64,000 nt of DNA from Lignipirellula cremea (GCF_007751035.1 NZ_CP036433.1:1469001-1533000), one strand, 5' to 3'. Numbered from the stretch's first letter, positions 42,829-52,321 are shown. Translations and numbers: made by a program. The notes: generated from the sequence alone by a model not told the origin.

Positions 42829-45009
42829 ATGTCGTTCCTATTGCACTTTTCTCCGCTGATTGCATTCTGGCCTTTCGCCAGCGGGTTGATGCTGCTTTGG
42901 GCGGCTGCGGCGGCGTTACCGATCCTGATTCATCTCTGGAATCGGCGGCGGTATCGGGAGACGACCTGGGCAGCCATGGAATATCTGCTGGCGGCGATGA
43001 AGAAGAACTCCCGGCGGATCCATGTCGAGCAGTGGCTGCTGCTGCTGATCCGCGTCGCCATTCTGCTGCTGCTGGCGGCCGCCGTCGCCGATCCGTTCTG
43101 GCCGTTCCTGCGGTCGCTGACTGGCGCCCTGGCGACCGGCGGGCAAACCCACTGGGTGATTGTGATCGACGGCTCCTACTCGATGGATTACCGCCGCGGG
43201 GACGAAAGCCTGTTCGAAAAGGCCAAGGCGCAGGCCGCCCAGGTGGTTGCCGAAGGGAAGCAGGGAGACGCCTTTACCTTGCTGCTGATGGGGAACCCGC
43301 CGCAAACCATTATCGCCGATCCGGCCTTTGACCCTGGCGACGTGCAGGACGAAATCCAATCCCTGCGCTTGTCTCACGGCGGAGCGAACCTGTCCGCCTC
43401 GCTGGCGGAGATCCGCAATCTGGTGGGCAACGCGGCCGAAAAACATGCCCGGCTGAGCGACTATCGCGTCTGCCTGTTCACCGATCTGGGCCGCAACACC
43501 TGGGAAGAAGCGGCCAGTGAACCGGTCGCCCGGCAGCTGCAGTCGCTGGCGGAAAGCGGCGCCTTGCTGCTGTTCCCGCTGGGCGATGAAGGTCGCGAGA
43601 ACCTGGTGATCGAATCGCTCGCCCTGGGCAGTTCGCTCGCCTCGTTGGGCCGGGAAACGACCCTGACCTTTAGCGTGCATAACCTTGGGGAGCAGCCCCG
43701 CACCACGCAGGCGAAACTGCTGGTCGACGGTCGTCCCGTGTTTGAGCGAACGATTGAACTGGCGGCGGACGAAACGCGCCAGCTGGAGGTTCGTCATCAG
43801 TTCGAAACGGCTGGCGATCATCTGGTCGAAGCCCAGCTGGACGACCCTCGCCTGGAGATCGATAACCACCGCTATCTGAGCGTGCCCGTCCGGGAGTCGA
43901 TCCGGGCCCTGTGTGTGGCCGGCCGCCGGGAAACGGCCGAGTTCATGCAGCTGAATCTGAATCCGTTCCAGGCGGAACGGCCGTACGTGCACGCCGAAAC
44001 GGCCGACGAAACAGCTTTGCTGGAACGGAATCTGAACGACTACGACTGCCTGTTCGTGGCGAATCTGGCCCGCTTTGGCCGGGACGAAGCCAGCGTGCTG
44101 CGGCAGTTTGTCGACGCCGGCGGCGGCCTCGTCCTGTTCCTGGGCGATCGGGTGCAACCCGAGGCGTACAACGAAGTTCTCGCCGCCGAGGAACGCCTGT
44201 TGCCGGCGCGACTGGGGGGCCTGGCCACCGGCCAGTTCACGCTGACGGCGCTCGGGAAAGAGTCTCCTGTGGTGCAGCCCTTTGTGGCGAATCCGCAGTC
44301 GGGCCTGTTCCACCTGCCCACGCATCGCTACTTTCGCCTCGAACCGTTCGATGAGAAAACGGTGCGTCCCGCCCTCTGGTTTGATTCGGGCGATCCGGCC
44401 CTGCTGGAAGAAAAGCGGGGCCGCGGCCGCGTGTTGCTCTGGGCGACGGCCGCCTCGACGCAGTCGCTGGATCGGGACGAAATCCCGCCCCGCGAATGGA
44501 CGCTGCTCCCCCTGTGGCGAAATTATCCCGTGCTGTACCAGCAACTGCTGCATGCGGCCGTCGCCGGTCGGAACGAGAACCGGAACGTCGCGGTCGGCGA
44601 ACCGCTGGAAGACGCCTTGTACGGCGTGGCGGCGCATGTGCCCCTGTCGCTGGTCTCGCCCGGCGGACGCAGCGAACGGGTGCCGATGACGGTCCAAGGC
44701 GAAGTCAACCGCTGGCATTACGACTCCACCTGGACCAGCGGCGTGTACGAAGCCCGCTACGGCGCCCCGTTGTCGCTGTCCCGGCTGTACGCGGTGAACC
44801 TGGATACGCGGGAGAGCAACCTGGAGAAAATGGAGCGCAGCGAGCTGCCGCCGGCGCTGCAGTCCGACTACAGTTTCGAAGACCTGCAGACGCCCAGCCT
44901 GCCCGGCAAGACGCGTCCCGAACTGTTCCGCTGGGTGCTTGGCGCCCTGCTGCTGCTGCTGCTGACGGAAACCTGGCTGGCCCGTCGCTTCGGCGGCTCC
45001 CGCAGCTAA
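42829..45009 (+). CDS. BatA-N / VWA-domain membrane protein
   Basis: The 726-residue protein opens with a BatA-type N-terminus: a membrane helix, then ALPILIHLWNRRRYRETTWAAMEYL and a second helix (about 68-88). A von Willebrand factor A domain starts near 107, with the MIDAS motif DGSYSM (Asp114, Ser116, Ser118). The middle region (about 260-640) has CARDB-like and glutamine-amidotransferase-like stretches (GGGLVLFLGDRVQPEAYN). A final helix lies near 704-722. In planctomycetes such proteins head clusters with TPR, ExbB and ExbD genes, as here. Metal-dependent protein binding at the envelope is inferred. I chose ATG 42829; a GTG at 42793 is also in frame. Confidence 0.85.
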   Translation: MSFLLHFSPLIAFWPFASGLMLLWAAAAALPILIHLWNRRRYRETTWAAMEYLLAAMKKNSRRIHVEQWLLLLIRVAILLLLAAAVADPFWPFLRSLTGALATGGQTHWVIVIDGSYSMDYRRGDESLFEKAKAQAAQVVAEGKQGDAFTLLLMGNPPQTIIADPAFDPGDVQDEIQSLRLSHGGANLSASLAEIRNLVGNAAEKHARLSDYRVCLFTDLGRNTWEEAASEPVARQLQSLAESGALLLFPLGDEGRENLVIESLALGSSLASLGRETTLTFSVHNLGEQPRTTQAKLLVDGRPVFERTIELAADETRQLEVRHQFETAGDHLVEAQLDDPRLEIDNHRYLSVPVRESIRALCVAGRRETAEFMQLNLNPFQAERPYVHAETADETALLERNLNDYDCLFVANLARFGRDEASVLRQFVDAGGGLVLFLGDRVQPEAYNEVLAAEERLLPARLGGLATGQFTLTALGKESPVVQPFVANPQSGLFHLPTHRYFRLEPFDEKTVRPALWFDSGDPALLEEKRGRGRVLLWATAASTQSLDRDEIPPREWTLLPLWRNYPVLYQQLLHAAVAGRNENRNVAVGEPLEDALYGVAAHVPLSLVSPGGRSERVPMTVQGEVNRWHYDSTWTSGVYEARYGAPLSLSRLYAVNLDTRESNLEKMERSELPPALQSDYSFEDLQTPSLPGKTRPELFRWVLGALLLLLLTETWLARRFGGSRS

Positions 45010-45576
45010 ACAGCCGCCCTGGCAAGCCGGCGTCGAACGGAAGCGGCCGGGAGCCGCCATTCTCCCGGCGAACAGGGCAGGCCGGCGGAGATCGCGTGCG
45101 GCCGTTTTCTCCAGGGATCACCCTCATCGCGCGAGGACCGTTGTGCAGTCTGGGCAAACTGTGATGTTTTTGCAGTTTCTTGACGTTATTTCGACGACGG
45201 CGCCCCGCCTGGCAGGATTGGTGGAAATGCAGGCGAATTCGGCTTGAAAGCATTCTTCGCTACAACCATATCAACCGATGTCACTACTAGCACTTTCATG
45301 GCGCCAGCATGAGCCGGCGCAAGGAAAGCCAGGTTCGCCCTGCATGGAGGGCCGCTGGCGAACGGAAAAAGGAAGCGGTTGCCGCAGTGGCGGGTTCGCG
45401 ATCTCTCGCAGGGATTGGCGATCTGCAGTCACCGCTGGCATCGGAACGGAAGCCTGGGGTGGCGGCGAATCGGCCTGGCCGGTCTCGCTTCGCTCTTGCG
45501 GATATTCGCAGCGTGCGAGTAGGATGCCGCAGCGCGTCGGCGCCCCGATCATCATTACCGCGTCGAGCTTATCGCG
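45010..45576. other. intergenic region of 567 bases with hairpins
   Basis: I find no convincing gene; the short frames here overlap each other and lack family features. Two hairpins stand out. GCCGGGAG..CTCCCGGC (45046-45069) is a perfect 8-base stem just after the BatA-like gene, probably its transcript end. AAACTG..CAGTTT (45156-45178) is followed by an isolated TTGACG. The promoter of the TPR gene should lie here but I cannot place it. Confidence 0.45.
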
Positions 45577-48513
45577 ATGAACCGGAAACGCCTACTCCTG
45601 TGCAGTTTGTTGATCGTGACGGCGATCGCGGCCGGACCGCGTTTCGCGCACGCAGATCAGTGGGACGATCTCTCCGCCACGATCAAAACGTATTCAGAGC
45701 GCGGCTGGTGGGCCCAGGAAGTCGAAGCGATTGATCAGTTCCTGCAGGCGTTCCCCCAGCACGCGGGGCGGCCCGAGGCTTTGTTCCATCGCGGCGAGGC
45801 GCTGGTCCAGTTGGGCAAGTTCGCCGAGGCCAGTCAATCGTTCCAGGCATTCCTGGATGCGGCGCCGGGACATTCGTCCGTCCCGCGAGCTCGCTTTCGC
45901 ATCGCCGAAGCCGCCTATCTCACCGGCCAGGCCGACGAGGCCCGCACCCACCTGAAGGCGTTCCTGCAGAATCACAACGACCATCCGTTCTGTGAGTACG
46001 TCCTGCCGTACCTGGCCGATGTGGAGCTGGCCGGCGGACAGTTCCAGGCAGCCGCCGATCTTTACCAGACCGCCATGCGGCGCTTTCCCGGCAGCAGCAT
46101 GACCAACGCCATCCGCTTCGGTTTAGGCCAGTCGCTCGAAGGCCTGGGCGAACCCGCCGAGGCGATGCGATTTTATCGAGTGCTGGCGGACAGCGAAGGC
46201 AGCGCCTTCTCCGACAAGGCCCTGCTGAAAATGGGCCGGCTGTACTACGCCGACGGCGATAACGCCCAGGCGATCGCAACGCTGAACCATTTCCGCGAGG
46301 TTGATAAAAACAACCTCTTGCGGCCGTACGGGCTGTACTCCCTGGGTCTGTCGCTGGCCCGCGCCAACCGGCACGCCGAGGCCGTCGTCGTGCTGCGCGA
46401 AGCGGCGCCCGCCGACCCGCAGCATTCCGAAGCGCCGGCGATTGCCTTTGCTTTGGCGGAGGCCCTGCGGAACCAGGGCGACGCCGCCGCCGCAGCGCAG
46501 CAGTATCGGAAGATCGTGCAGACCTGGCCTGACAGCGAATGGGGCGACGACAGCCTGCAGCTGCTGGTCTTCGAGGCGTACGCCGCGCAGCGCTACGACG
46601 ACGTTGAAAAACTGGCCGATGAATTCGTCGCCCAGTATCCGCAAAGCCCGCTCCGCGATCCGGTCGATCGCGCCAAGGCCCGCGTGCAGTTGTCGCGGGG
46701 TAAGTTCGACGGCGCGGCGGAGCGTTTGAACGAGTTGTCGGGCAGCGACGGGCAACGGACCGGTTCTGCTGTCTCCCAGCAGGATCGCATCGACCTTGTC
46801 CGTGCTCGGCTGGGACAAAAACAGTACGCCGAAGCACTCCGCACGCTGGAGCCGATGCTGTCAGCGCCTGACACCCCGCCGGCGGCGTTGCTGTTGGCAG
46901 GCTCGGCCCTGGCCGGACTTGACCGGCATGCGGAAGCGGCGACCCAGCTGCAGCAGTACCTGCAGTCGGACCTTTCCCCCGCGGACGCCGCTCCGGCGCG
47001 CGTGCAACTGGCGGCCGCCCTGGCCCGCACCCAGCAGTGGGAAGCCCTGCGTTCCTTGTATACGACCTTTGCAAAAGAGCAGGGCGAGCATCCGCTTTAT
47101 CTGCCGACCGTCCTGTTCCTGGCCGAGCAGGCGTACGCGGCCGACCAGAAGCCGTTCGCCGCCGAACTGTTCGCCGATCTGGCCCGATCAGACCGCCCGG
47201 ACGAGTTCCGCGCCAAGGGGAACAGCGGCCTGGCCTGGTGCCGGTTTGACGCCGGCGAGATGGCCGCCGCCGCGGAAGTTTTCTCCCTGCTCTTGGCCGA
47301 CCAGCCCGACAGCCCGCTCGCCGCCGAAGCCGCCCTGATGCGTGGTAAAGCCCTGGAAGCCCAGGGCGAAGACGCAGCCGCCCTGGCCATGTATCAGATG
47401 GTGATCGAACGCTTCCGGAATTCCACGTACCGCCCCGCCGCCCTGCTGGGAGCGGCCCGCCTGAGCGACGACCTGCAGCAGGACCAGCAGGCGGCCCGCT
47501 TTCTGGAAAGCTACGTTGACGAGAATCCCCAGGCGGAGAACCTCGACGGCGTGCTGTATCGCTGGGCCTGGGTGCTGGCCGATCTGGGCGAAGCCCAAGA
47601 GGCGGACCGGCTGTTCAGCCGTCTGCTGGCCGAACATCCGACGTCGTCGTACTGGTGCGATACGGCCTATCGCCTGGCCGAGCGCCGCTCCGTAGAAGAG
47701 CCGGTCGTCGCCGCCGCGCTGCTGGAGCGTTTGCTCGCGCACGACGGGGCGGAAAAGATACAGACGCACGCGAATTACCTGCTGGGACAGATCGCCGTGC
47801 AGCAGCACGATTGGCCGCAGGCGGCGCTCGTGATGCAACGCGTGATCGATGAAGATCCCCACAATCCGCTCCGCCTGCAGGCCGAGTTCTGGGTCGCCGA
47901 ATCGCACTTCCGTCAAGGGAAATACGACCAGGCCGGCGTGCTGTTCGACGCCCTGGCGGAACGGGTCGGCAGCGACGGCGAAGCCTGGCTGGCCATGATC
48001 CCGCTGCGCCGAGCGCAAGTGCTTGCCCATCAGCAAAAGTGGGACGAAGCCTTCGCCATGGCCAGCACCATTGGGCCCGCCTTTCCGGAATTCCGCCAGC
48101 AGTACGAAGTCGACTACCTGCTGGGACGTTGCTGGGCCAGTCGCGCCAGCTTTGACTTTGAGAAAGCCCGCCAGGCGTACCAGCGCGTGCTGCGGTCGCC
48201 TGTCGGCGGCGCCACGGAAACGGCCGCCCGGGCCCAGTGGATGATTGGCGAAACGTACTTTATCCAGAAGAACTACCAGGCCGCAATCGCGGCCTATGAA
48301 CGGGTCGATGTGAAATTCGACTATCCGCAATGGCGGGCAGCCGCGCTGCTGCAATCGGGCAAGTGCCACGAAATATCCAACCGCTACGACGATGCGGTGC
48401 GGATCTATGCACAACTGCTCAAAGAACACCCCGATACCCGCTTTACCCAGGAAGCCTCCCAGCGATTGAGCGTAGCCCGACGCCGATCGACGGGCACAGC
48501 TCCCTCTCCCTGA
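45577..48513 (+). CDS. large secreted TPR-repeat protein
   Basis: The 978-residue protein has a signal peptide (MNRKRLLLCSLLIVTAIAAG...AHA). The rest is tetratricopeptide-like helices: for example FLQAFPQHAGRPEALFHRGE, AAPGHSSVPRARFRIAEAAYL, RFPGSSMTNAIRFGLGQSL and AQLLKEHPDTRFTQEASQRL. The repeats resemble YbgF/CpoB and BamD modules, which act in the periplasm next to the Tol system. A role beside the ExbB/ExbD pair encoded downstream fits this. The start ATG 45577 is chosen for the signal peptide; no strong ribosome binding site is visible. The next gene starts 52 bases later. Confidence 0.85.
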   Translation: MNRKRLLLCSLLIVTAIAAGPRFAHADQWDDLSATIKTYSERGWWAQEVEAIDQFLQAFPQHAGRPEALFHRGEALVQLGKFAEASQSFQAFLDAAPGHSSVPRARFRIAEAAYLTGQADEARTHLKAFLQNHNDHPFCEYVLPYLADVELAGGQFQAAADLYQTAMRRFPGSSMTNAIRFGLGQSLEGLGEPAEAMRFYRVLADSEGSAFSDKALLKMGRLYYADGDNAQAIATLNHFREVDKNNLLRPYGLYSLGLSLARANRHAEAVVVLREAAPADPQHSEAPAIAFALAEALRNQGDAAAAAQQYRKIVQTWPDSEWGDDSLQLLVFEAYAAQRYDDVEKLADEFVAQYPQSPLRDPVDRAKARVQLSRGKFDGAAERLNELSGSDGQRTGSAVSQQDRIDLVRARLGQKQYAEALRTLEPMLSAPDTPPAALLLAGSALAGLDRHAEAATQLQQYLQSDLSPADAAPARVQLAAALARTQQWEALRSLYTTFAKEQGEHPLYLPTVLFLAEQAYAADQKPFAAELFADLARSDRPDEFRAKGNSGLAWCRFDAGEMAAAAEVFSLLLADQPDSPLAAEAALMRGKALEAQGEDAAALAMYQMVIERFRNSTYRPAALLGAARLSDDLQQDQQAARFLESYVDENPQAENLDGVLYRWAWVLADLGEAQEADRLFSRLLAEHPTSSYWCDTAYRLAERRSVEEPVVAAALLERLLAHDGAEKIQTHANYLLGQIAVQQHDWPQAALVMQRVIDEDPHNPLRLQAEFWVAESHFRQGKYDQAGVLFDALAERVGSDGEAWLAMIPLRRAQVLAHQQKWDEAFAMASTIGPAFPEFRQQYEVDYLLGRCWASRASFDFEKARQAYQRVLRSPVGGATETAARAQWMIGETYFIQKNYQAAIAAYERVDVKFDYPQWRAAALLQSGKCHEISNRYDDAVRIYAQLLKEHPDTRFTQEASQRLSVARRRSTGTAPSP

Positions 48514-48521
48514 TTAAAGAA

Positions 48522-48535
48522 CCGCCCTTGGGCGG
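48522..48535 (+). other. small hairpin between TPR and exbB genes
   Basis: CCGCCC-TT-GGGCGG lies 8 bases after the TPR gene and 30 bases before the exbB-like start. No T-run follows, so it may stabilise or attenuate the message rather than end it. Confidence 0.4.
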
Positions 48536-48565
48536 AGCTTATATAAACGACAAGGATGTTCGCTC

Positions 48566-49489
48566 ATGGACAGAATGCACCCCCCACGAAAATCGTTTCG
48601 CCAGCGCTGGCCTATGCGTCTGGCGGCGGCCGCGACCGTCCTGCTGGGTTTCGCCTGTTTTGCGATTGCCCAGACGGAAACGCCCGTCCCGGTCAATCCG
48701 ATCGAGCCGACCGCAGCTCCCCTGGCCAGCGAAGGCTCCATCCCGACCAAGAACATGCTGCAGGTCGTCAAAGACGGCGGCCCGCTGATGATCCCGATCG
48801 CCATCTGCTCGATCGTGCTGCTGGTGTTTGTGTTTGAAAGAGCCATCAGCCTGCGCAAAGGTCGCGTGGCGCCGGGGCCGTTCGTCAAACGCTTTCTGGG
48901 GCAGCTGCGCGACAAGCAGCTCACCCGGGAAACGGCTTTAGAGCTGTGCGAAGAGAATCGCAGCCCGGCCTCCGATGTGTTCGCCGCCGCCGTCAAAAAA
49001 TGGGGACGTCCCGCGGTGGAAGTGGAACAGGCCATCATCGATGCCGGCGAGCGCGTCACGCATGGCCTGCGCCGGTATCTGCGCCTGCTCAACGGCGTCT
49101 CCACCATCAGCCCGTTGCTGGGCCTGCTGGGCACCGTGCTGGGGATGATCAGCGCCTTTAACGCGATCGCCTCGGCCGACGCCATGGGCCGGCCCGAACT
49201 GCTGGCCGGCGGCATCAGCCAGGCGCTGCTGACGACGGCCGCCGGCTTGTCGGTGGCGATTCCCGCGCTGATCGCCTACCTGTTCTTTGTGGGACGGGTC
49301 GACCGGCTGATCATTGAAATCGACAGCTACGCCCAGGAAGTGGTCGACATCATTTCGGCCGAAGCCTTGAGTGCGCCCGCCAGCGAAAGCCGGTCCAGCC
49401 GCGCCAAAGCAGCCGACGCCAAAGCGACCGAAGTCAAAGCGACCGAAGTCAAAGCCAAAACGCCGCGCAGCAAGTCCGCTGCTGCGTAG
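48566..49489 (+). CDS. MotA/TolQ/ExbB proton channel protein
   Basis: The 307-residue protein has an N-terminal cleavable signal (RLAAAATVLLGFACFAIAQ) and a first core helix (MIPIAICSIVLLVFVFERAI, about 74-93). The conserved pair of helices around LRLLNGVSTISPLLGLLGTVLGM and LLTTAAGLSVAIPALIAYLFF matches the MotA_ExbB family. With ExbD it forms the proton channel that powers envelope work. The C-terminus is a short repeat (AKATEVKATEVKAK) rich in Lys and Ala. AAGGA lies about 10 bases before ATG 48566. exbD follows after a 192-base spacer with an unusual inverted repeat. Confidence 0.92.
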   Translation: MDRMHPPRKSFRQRWPMRLAAAATVLLGFACFAIAQTETPVPVNPIEPTAAPLASEGSIPTKNMLQVVKDGGPLMIPIAICSIVLLVFVFERAISLRKGRVAPGPFVKRFLGQLRDKQLTRETALELCEENRSPASDVFAAAVKKWGRPAVEVEQAIIDAGERVTHGLRRYLRLLNGVSTISPLLGLLGTVLGMISAFNAIASADAMGRPELLAGGISQALLTTAAGLSVAIPALIAYLFFVGRVDRLIIEIDSYAQEVVDIISAEALSAPASESRSSRAKAADAKATEVKATEVKAKTPRSKSAAA

Positions 49490-49505
49490 CCCGAGCGGCA
49501 ACGCA

Positions 49506-49565
49506 CGTTTCCCGCAAGCATGCTTGCGCCGCGCCTTCCCGTGCGGCCAGCTCCGGCGGGAAACG
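49506..49565. repeat. nested inverted repeat between exbB and exbD
   Basis: CGTTTCCCGC (49506-49515) pairs perfectly with GCGGGAAACG (49556-49565). The loop holds a second perfect palindrome, GCAAGCATGCTTGC (49514-49527). The message could form a branched hairpin that affects the exbB:exbD ratio, or the DNA could be a binding site. Confidence 0.65.
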
Positions 49566-49681
49566 CACGCGACCAACCCGCTCGCTGCGATACATCCCAG
49601 GGAACGCTTATGGATAAGCGAACCTTTTAGCACACGCCATGAACCAGACGCCCGCGTCTGTCGCCACGGAAGGACGATATC

Positions 49682-50098
49682 ATGCCGCTGAAGACCCAGT
49701 GGGAAGAGCAGCCCTCACTGAACCTGACGCCGATGATCGATATCGTGTTCTTGCTCATCATCTTTTTTATGGTGGGGACCAAGTTCACGGAACTCGAACG
49801 CAGCATGCAGCTGGAGGTGCCGCAGGTCAGCGAAGCCGGCGCCCTGGCCCCGGCGCCGAAAAAGCAGGTGATCAATATTTACCGCGACGGTCGCATCGCC
49901 CTCAATAACGACGTCCTCACCCTCGAAGAACTGGAAGCCCGCCTGACCCAGGCCCGCGCCAGTTACAGTGAGCTGGGGGTCATCGTCCGCGGCGACGGAG
50001 ACGGCAGTTTCCAGAACGTGGCGACCGTGCTTGGCGCTTGTCGCAAAGCGGGCGTTTCTGACATGGGCATTGCAGTACGCATTGCCCGGAAGGAGTAG
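49682..50098 (+). CDS. ExbD/TolR biopolymer transport protein
   Basis: The 138-residue protein has one N-terminal membrane helix with the family motif LNLTPMIDIVFLLIIFFMVG. Its Asp (about 19, in MIDIVFLL) is the proton-carrying residue of ExbD/TolR. The periplasmic part follows, ending GVSDMGIAVRIARKE. Length and layout match the family exactly. AAGGA about 8 bases upstream supports ATG 49682. The next gene starts 7 bases after its stop, so the two are translated together. Confidence 0.94.
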   Translation: MPLKTQWEEQPSLNLTPMIDIVFLLIIFFMVGTKFTELERSMQLEVPQVSEAGALAPAPKKQVINIYRDGRIALNNDVLTLEELEARLTQARASYSELGVIVRGDGDGSFQNVATVLGACRKAGVSDMGIAVRIARKE

Positions 50099-50104
50099 CC
50101 TCGC

Positions 50105-52201
50105 ATGCAATGGCTTAACGATAGTCTTCACGCGCTCAGCTCCCAGGTTCTGGGGGTTTCACTGTGGACCGGCCTGGCGATCTTTACGATCTCCCTGCTG
50201 TTGCTGATGCGCACCCGCTGGGGGCAGGCCCGCCCGCTTTCCAAGTGCGTTGCGCTCAGTCTGTTTGCGCATGTGCTGCTGATGGGCTATGCCTATGGCA
50301 CGATCCTGATCTTCGAAAAACCGGTCGCCGAAACAGGCCCCGAGTTCCGCCTGTCGCAGGTCGACGAAGCAGAACAGGACCAGGCCGAAGAGTCGGAAGA
50401 GCAGACCGAAGCCGGCGTGCAGCCCTGGGAGCAGGTCGCCAGTGAAGACTCCGTCGCTCCGACCGCGCCCTCGCTGGAACCGGCCGAAGCCTTGCTGGCC
50501 GCGGACGTGACCCGTCGGGCCAAAGCCGACGCTCCCCCCGTGGCGCCCAGCGCCGGGATCACGTCTCCCCTGACCTCGACTGAGGATCGTCCCGAATCGA
50601 CCGCTTTGCCGGCGATGGAGAACGTGCGCCCGACGCAGTCCGCCGTGGCGGCCGCGCCGATCGCTACGCCGGTCCGCGTCCGCCGCACCGAGGCTCCCGT
50701 CATGGGGCCCGGTCCGCCGCGTCCGCAAACGCCCCGCCCGAAGTTTGACGAACCCCAGATCGCCCGTCGGCCCATGCCCGATACGCAGCAGCTGGTGCAG
50801 GCCGCCGCCGATGTGCAACGTCTGGCGGAAGCAGCCGCCATTGCCGATCCGGCCGATATCCTCAAAGCTCCGCTCGACGATCTGTCCGACGCCCGCAACA
50901 ACCACCAGCAGCGAACAGGCGACGGCGCACCGCAGCCCGGCGCACCGCAGGATCCGGCCCATCGGATGGAAGTAGAAGAACAACCGACGACGTCGCCCGC
51001 CGTGGCCATGCAGCCGCAGGTCCGTCGCGACGGCGAAGACCTGCCCGCCATCGGCATGGCCGTCCCTTCCACCGTTCGTCGCCGCCTGGGCGACGGCGGC
51101 ATGATGCCCACCATTTATACGCACCGCACGCCCGACGCCCGACTGGCGGCGGCCGCTGCGCATGGCGGCGACCAGCGGACCGAGAACGCCGTCGACGCCT
51201 CGCTGGTCTGGCTGCACGCCCACCAGGAAACCGATGGCCGCTGGAGCTGCACCGCCCATGGCGGCGGCAAGGAAACGAACGTGCTGGGCCACAACCGCGG
51301 CGGCGCCGGCGCGCAGGCCGATACCGGCATGACGGGCCTGGCGCTGCTCGCCTTTGCGGCGGCCGGCCATACACACCTGGAAGGCAAGTACCGCCAGACC
51401 GTACTCAAAGGGCTGGAGTACCTGATCCTCAGCCAGGCGCCCGACGGCAACCTGGCCGGCGATGCGCGGATGTTCGCCCGCATGTACTGCCATGGCATGG
51501 CGTCGCTCGCTTTGTCGGAAACGTACGCCATGACAGGCGACCAGCGGCTGCGCCCTTATGTGGAAAAAGCTGTCCGCTTCACGCTCGCTTCGCAACATCC
51601 GGTCGACGGCGGCTGGCGCTACCAGCCGGCCGATCGCGGCGACCTGAGCCAGTTCGGCTGGCAGGTGATGGCCCTCCGCAGCGCGGAAATGGGCGGCGTG
51701 CCGATCTCCGACTCCGTGCGGAACCGGATGGTCGTGTTCCTCGGATCCGTCACTTCCGGTACGCACAAAGGACTCGCCAGCTATCGTCCCGGCGAACGCA
51801 CCTCGCACGTGATGACGGCCGAAGCCCTCGTCTGCCGCTACTTCCTCGACCAGCATCCCAGCCCCGACTGCGTGGCCGAAGCTTCCGCCTTCCTCCGCCA
51901 GGAACTGCCGGGCGACGAGAAAGCCAACCTGTACTACTGGTACTACGCCAGCCTGGCCGCGTTCCAGACCCAGGGCGACCTGTGGAAAGAATGGAACCCG
52001 CGGCTGAAAGAACAACTGCTGGCCCGCCAGGAAACCGCAGGCGATCTGGCCGGCAGCTGGAGCCCCGACACCACCTGGGGCTCCTACGGCGGCCGCGTCT
52101 ACAGCACCGCCATGTCAGCCCTCTGCCTGGAAGTCTACTACCGCTACCTGCCCATGTACGGCGGCAAGCTGGCGAGGATGGACGGCACGACTTCGCGATA
52201 A
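50105..52201 (+). CDS. terpenoid-cyclase-fold protein with TonB-like N-terminus
   Basis: The 698-residue protein has two membrane helices (about 18-35 and 48-70), then an acidic and proline-rich stretch (about 80-340, much P, A, E and Q), reminiscent of a TonB linker. Residues about 355-690 form repeated helix pairs with GRWSCTAHGGG, QADTGMTGLALLAFAAAGH, SQHPVDGGWRYQPAD and GSWSPDTTWGSYGGRVYST. These are the QW-like motifs of the squalene-cyclase/prenyltransferase toroid. The catalytic DXDD of squalene cyclases is not seen, so a binding role is more likely than cyclisation. It is joined to exbD by 6 bases, pointing to use of the ExbB/ExbD motor. Confidence 0.8.
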   Translation: MQWLNDSLHALSSQVLGVSLWTGLAIFTISLLLLMRTRWGQARPLSKCVALSLFAHVLLMGYAYGTILIFEKPVAETGPEFRLSQVDEAEQDQAEESEEQTEAGVQPWEQVASEDSVAPTAPSLEPAEALLAADVTRRAKADAPPVAPSAGITSPLTSTEDRPESTALPAMENVRPTQSAVAAAPIATPVRVRRTEAPVMGPGPPRPQTPRPKFDEPQIARRPMPDTQQLVQAAADVQRLAEAAAIADPADILKAPLDDLSDARNNHQQRTGDGAPQPGAPQDPAHRMEVEEQPTTSPAVAMQPQVRRDGEDLPAIGMAVPSTVRRRLGDGGMMPTIYTHRTPDARLAAAAAHGGDQRTENAVDASLVWLHAHQETDGRWSCTAHGGGKETNVLGHNRGGAGAQADTGMTGLALLAFAAAGHTHLEGKYRQTVLKGLEYLILSQAPDGNLAGDARMFARMYCHGMASLALSETYAMTGDQRLRPYVEKAVRFTLASQHPVDGGWRYQPADRGDLSQFGWQVMALRSAEMGGVPISDSVRNRMVVFLGSVTSGTHKGLASYRPGERTSHVMTAEALVCRYFLDQHPSPDCVAEASAFLRQELPGDEKANLYYWYYASLAAFQTQGDLWKEWNPRLKEQLLARQETAGDLAGSWSPDTTWGSYGGRVYSTAMSALCLEVYYRYLPMYGGKLARMDGTTSR

Positions 52202-52226
52202 GACATGGTCGAAGGCATGGAAACCG

Positions 52227-52321
52227 GATTCTGTTTCGTCGTTTTGAGGTGAAGCAGACGTCGGAAAGTCGACTTTCACTCCGTGAAAGATCGCGTTCTT
52301 TTGCGGAGCAAAAGACGACTG
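52227..52321. repeat. dispersed palindromic element, copy 2
   Basis: It has the same lead-in (GATTCTGTTTCGTCG) and the same double-hairpin core as copy 1, here AAAGTCGACTTTCACTCCG... and ...CGGAGCAAAAGACGACT. The second hairpin arm has compensating changes (CTTTTGC with GCAAAAG), so the stem is kept although bases differ. This argues for selection or mobility of the folded form. It is intergenic, between two convergent genes. Confidence 0.8.

Noticed and set aside
42916-45060. 714-residue antisense frame opposite the BatA-like gene
   Set aside because: It covers a gene with clear VWA motifs on the other strand, and its composition is that of a shadow frame.
45309-45734. 141-residue frame before the TPR gene
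   Set aside because: It overlaps the signal-peptide region of the TPR gene in another frame and has biased, unstructured composition.
50159-52015. 618-residue antisense frame opposite the toroid protein gene
   Set aside because: Same reasoning: the plus strand encodes QW-like repeats and membrane helices, while the antisense product has no recognisable feature.
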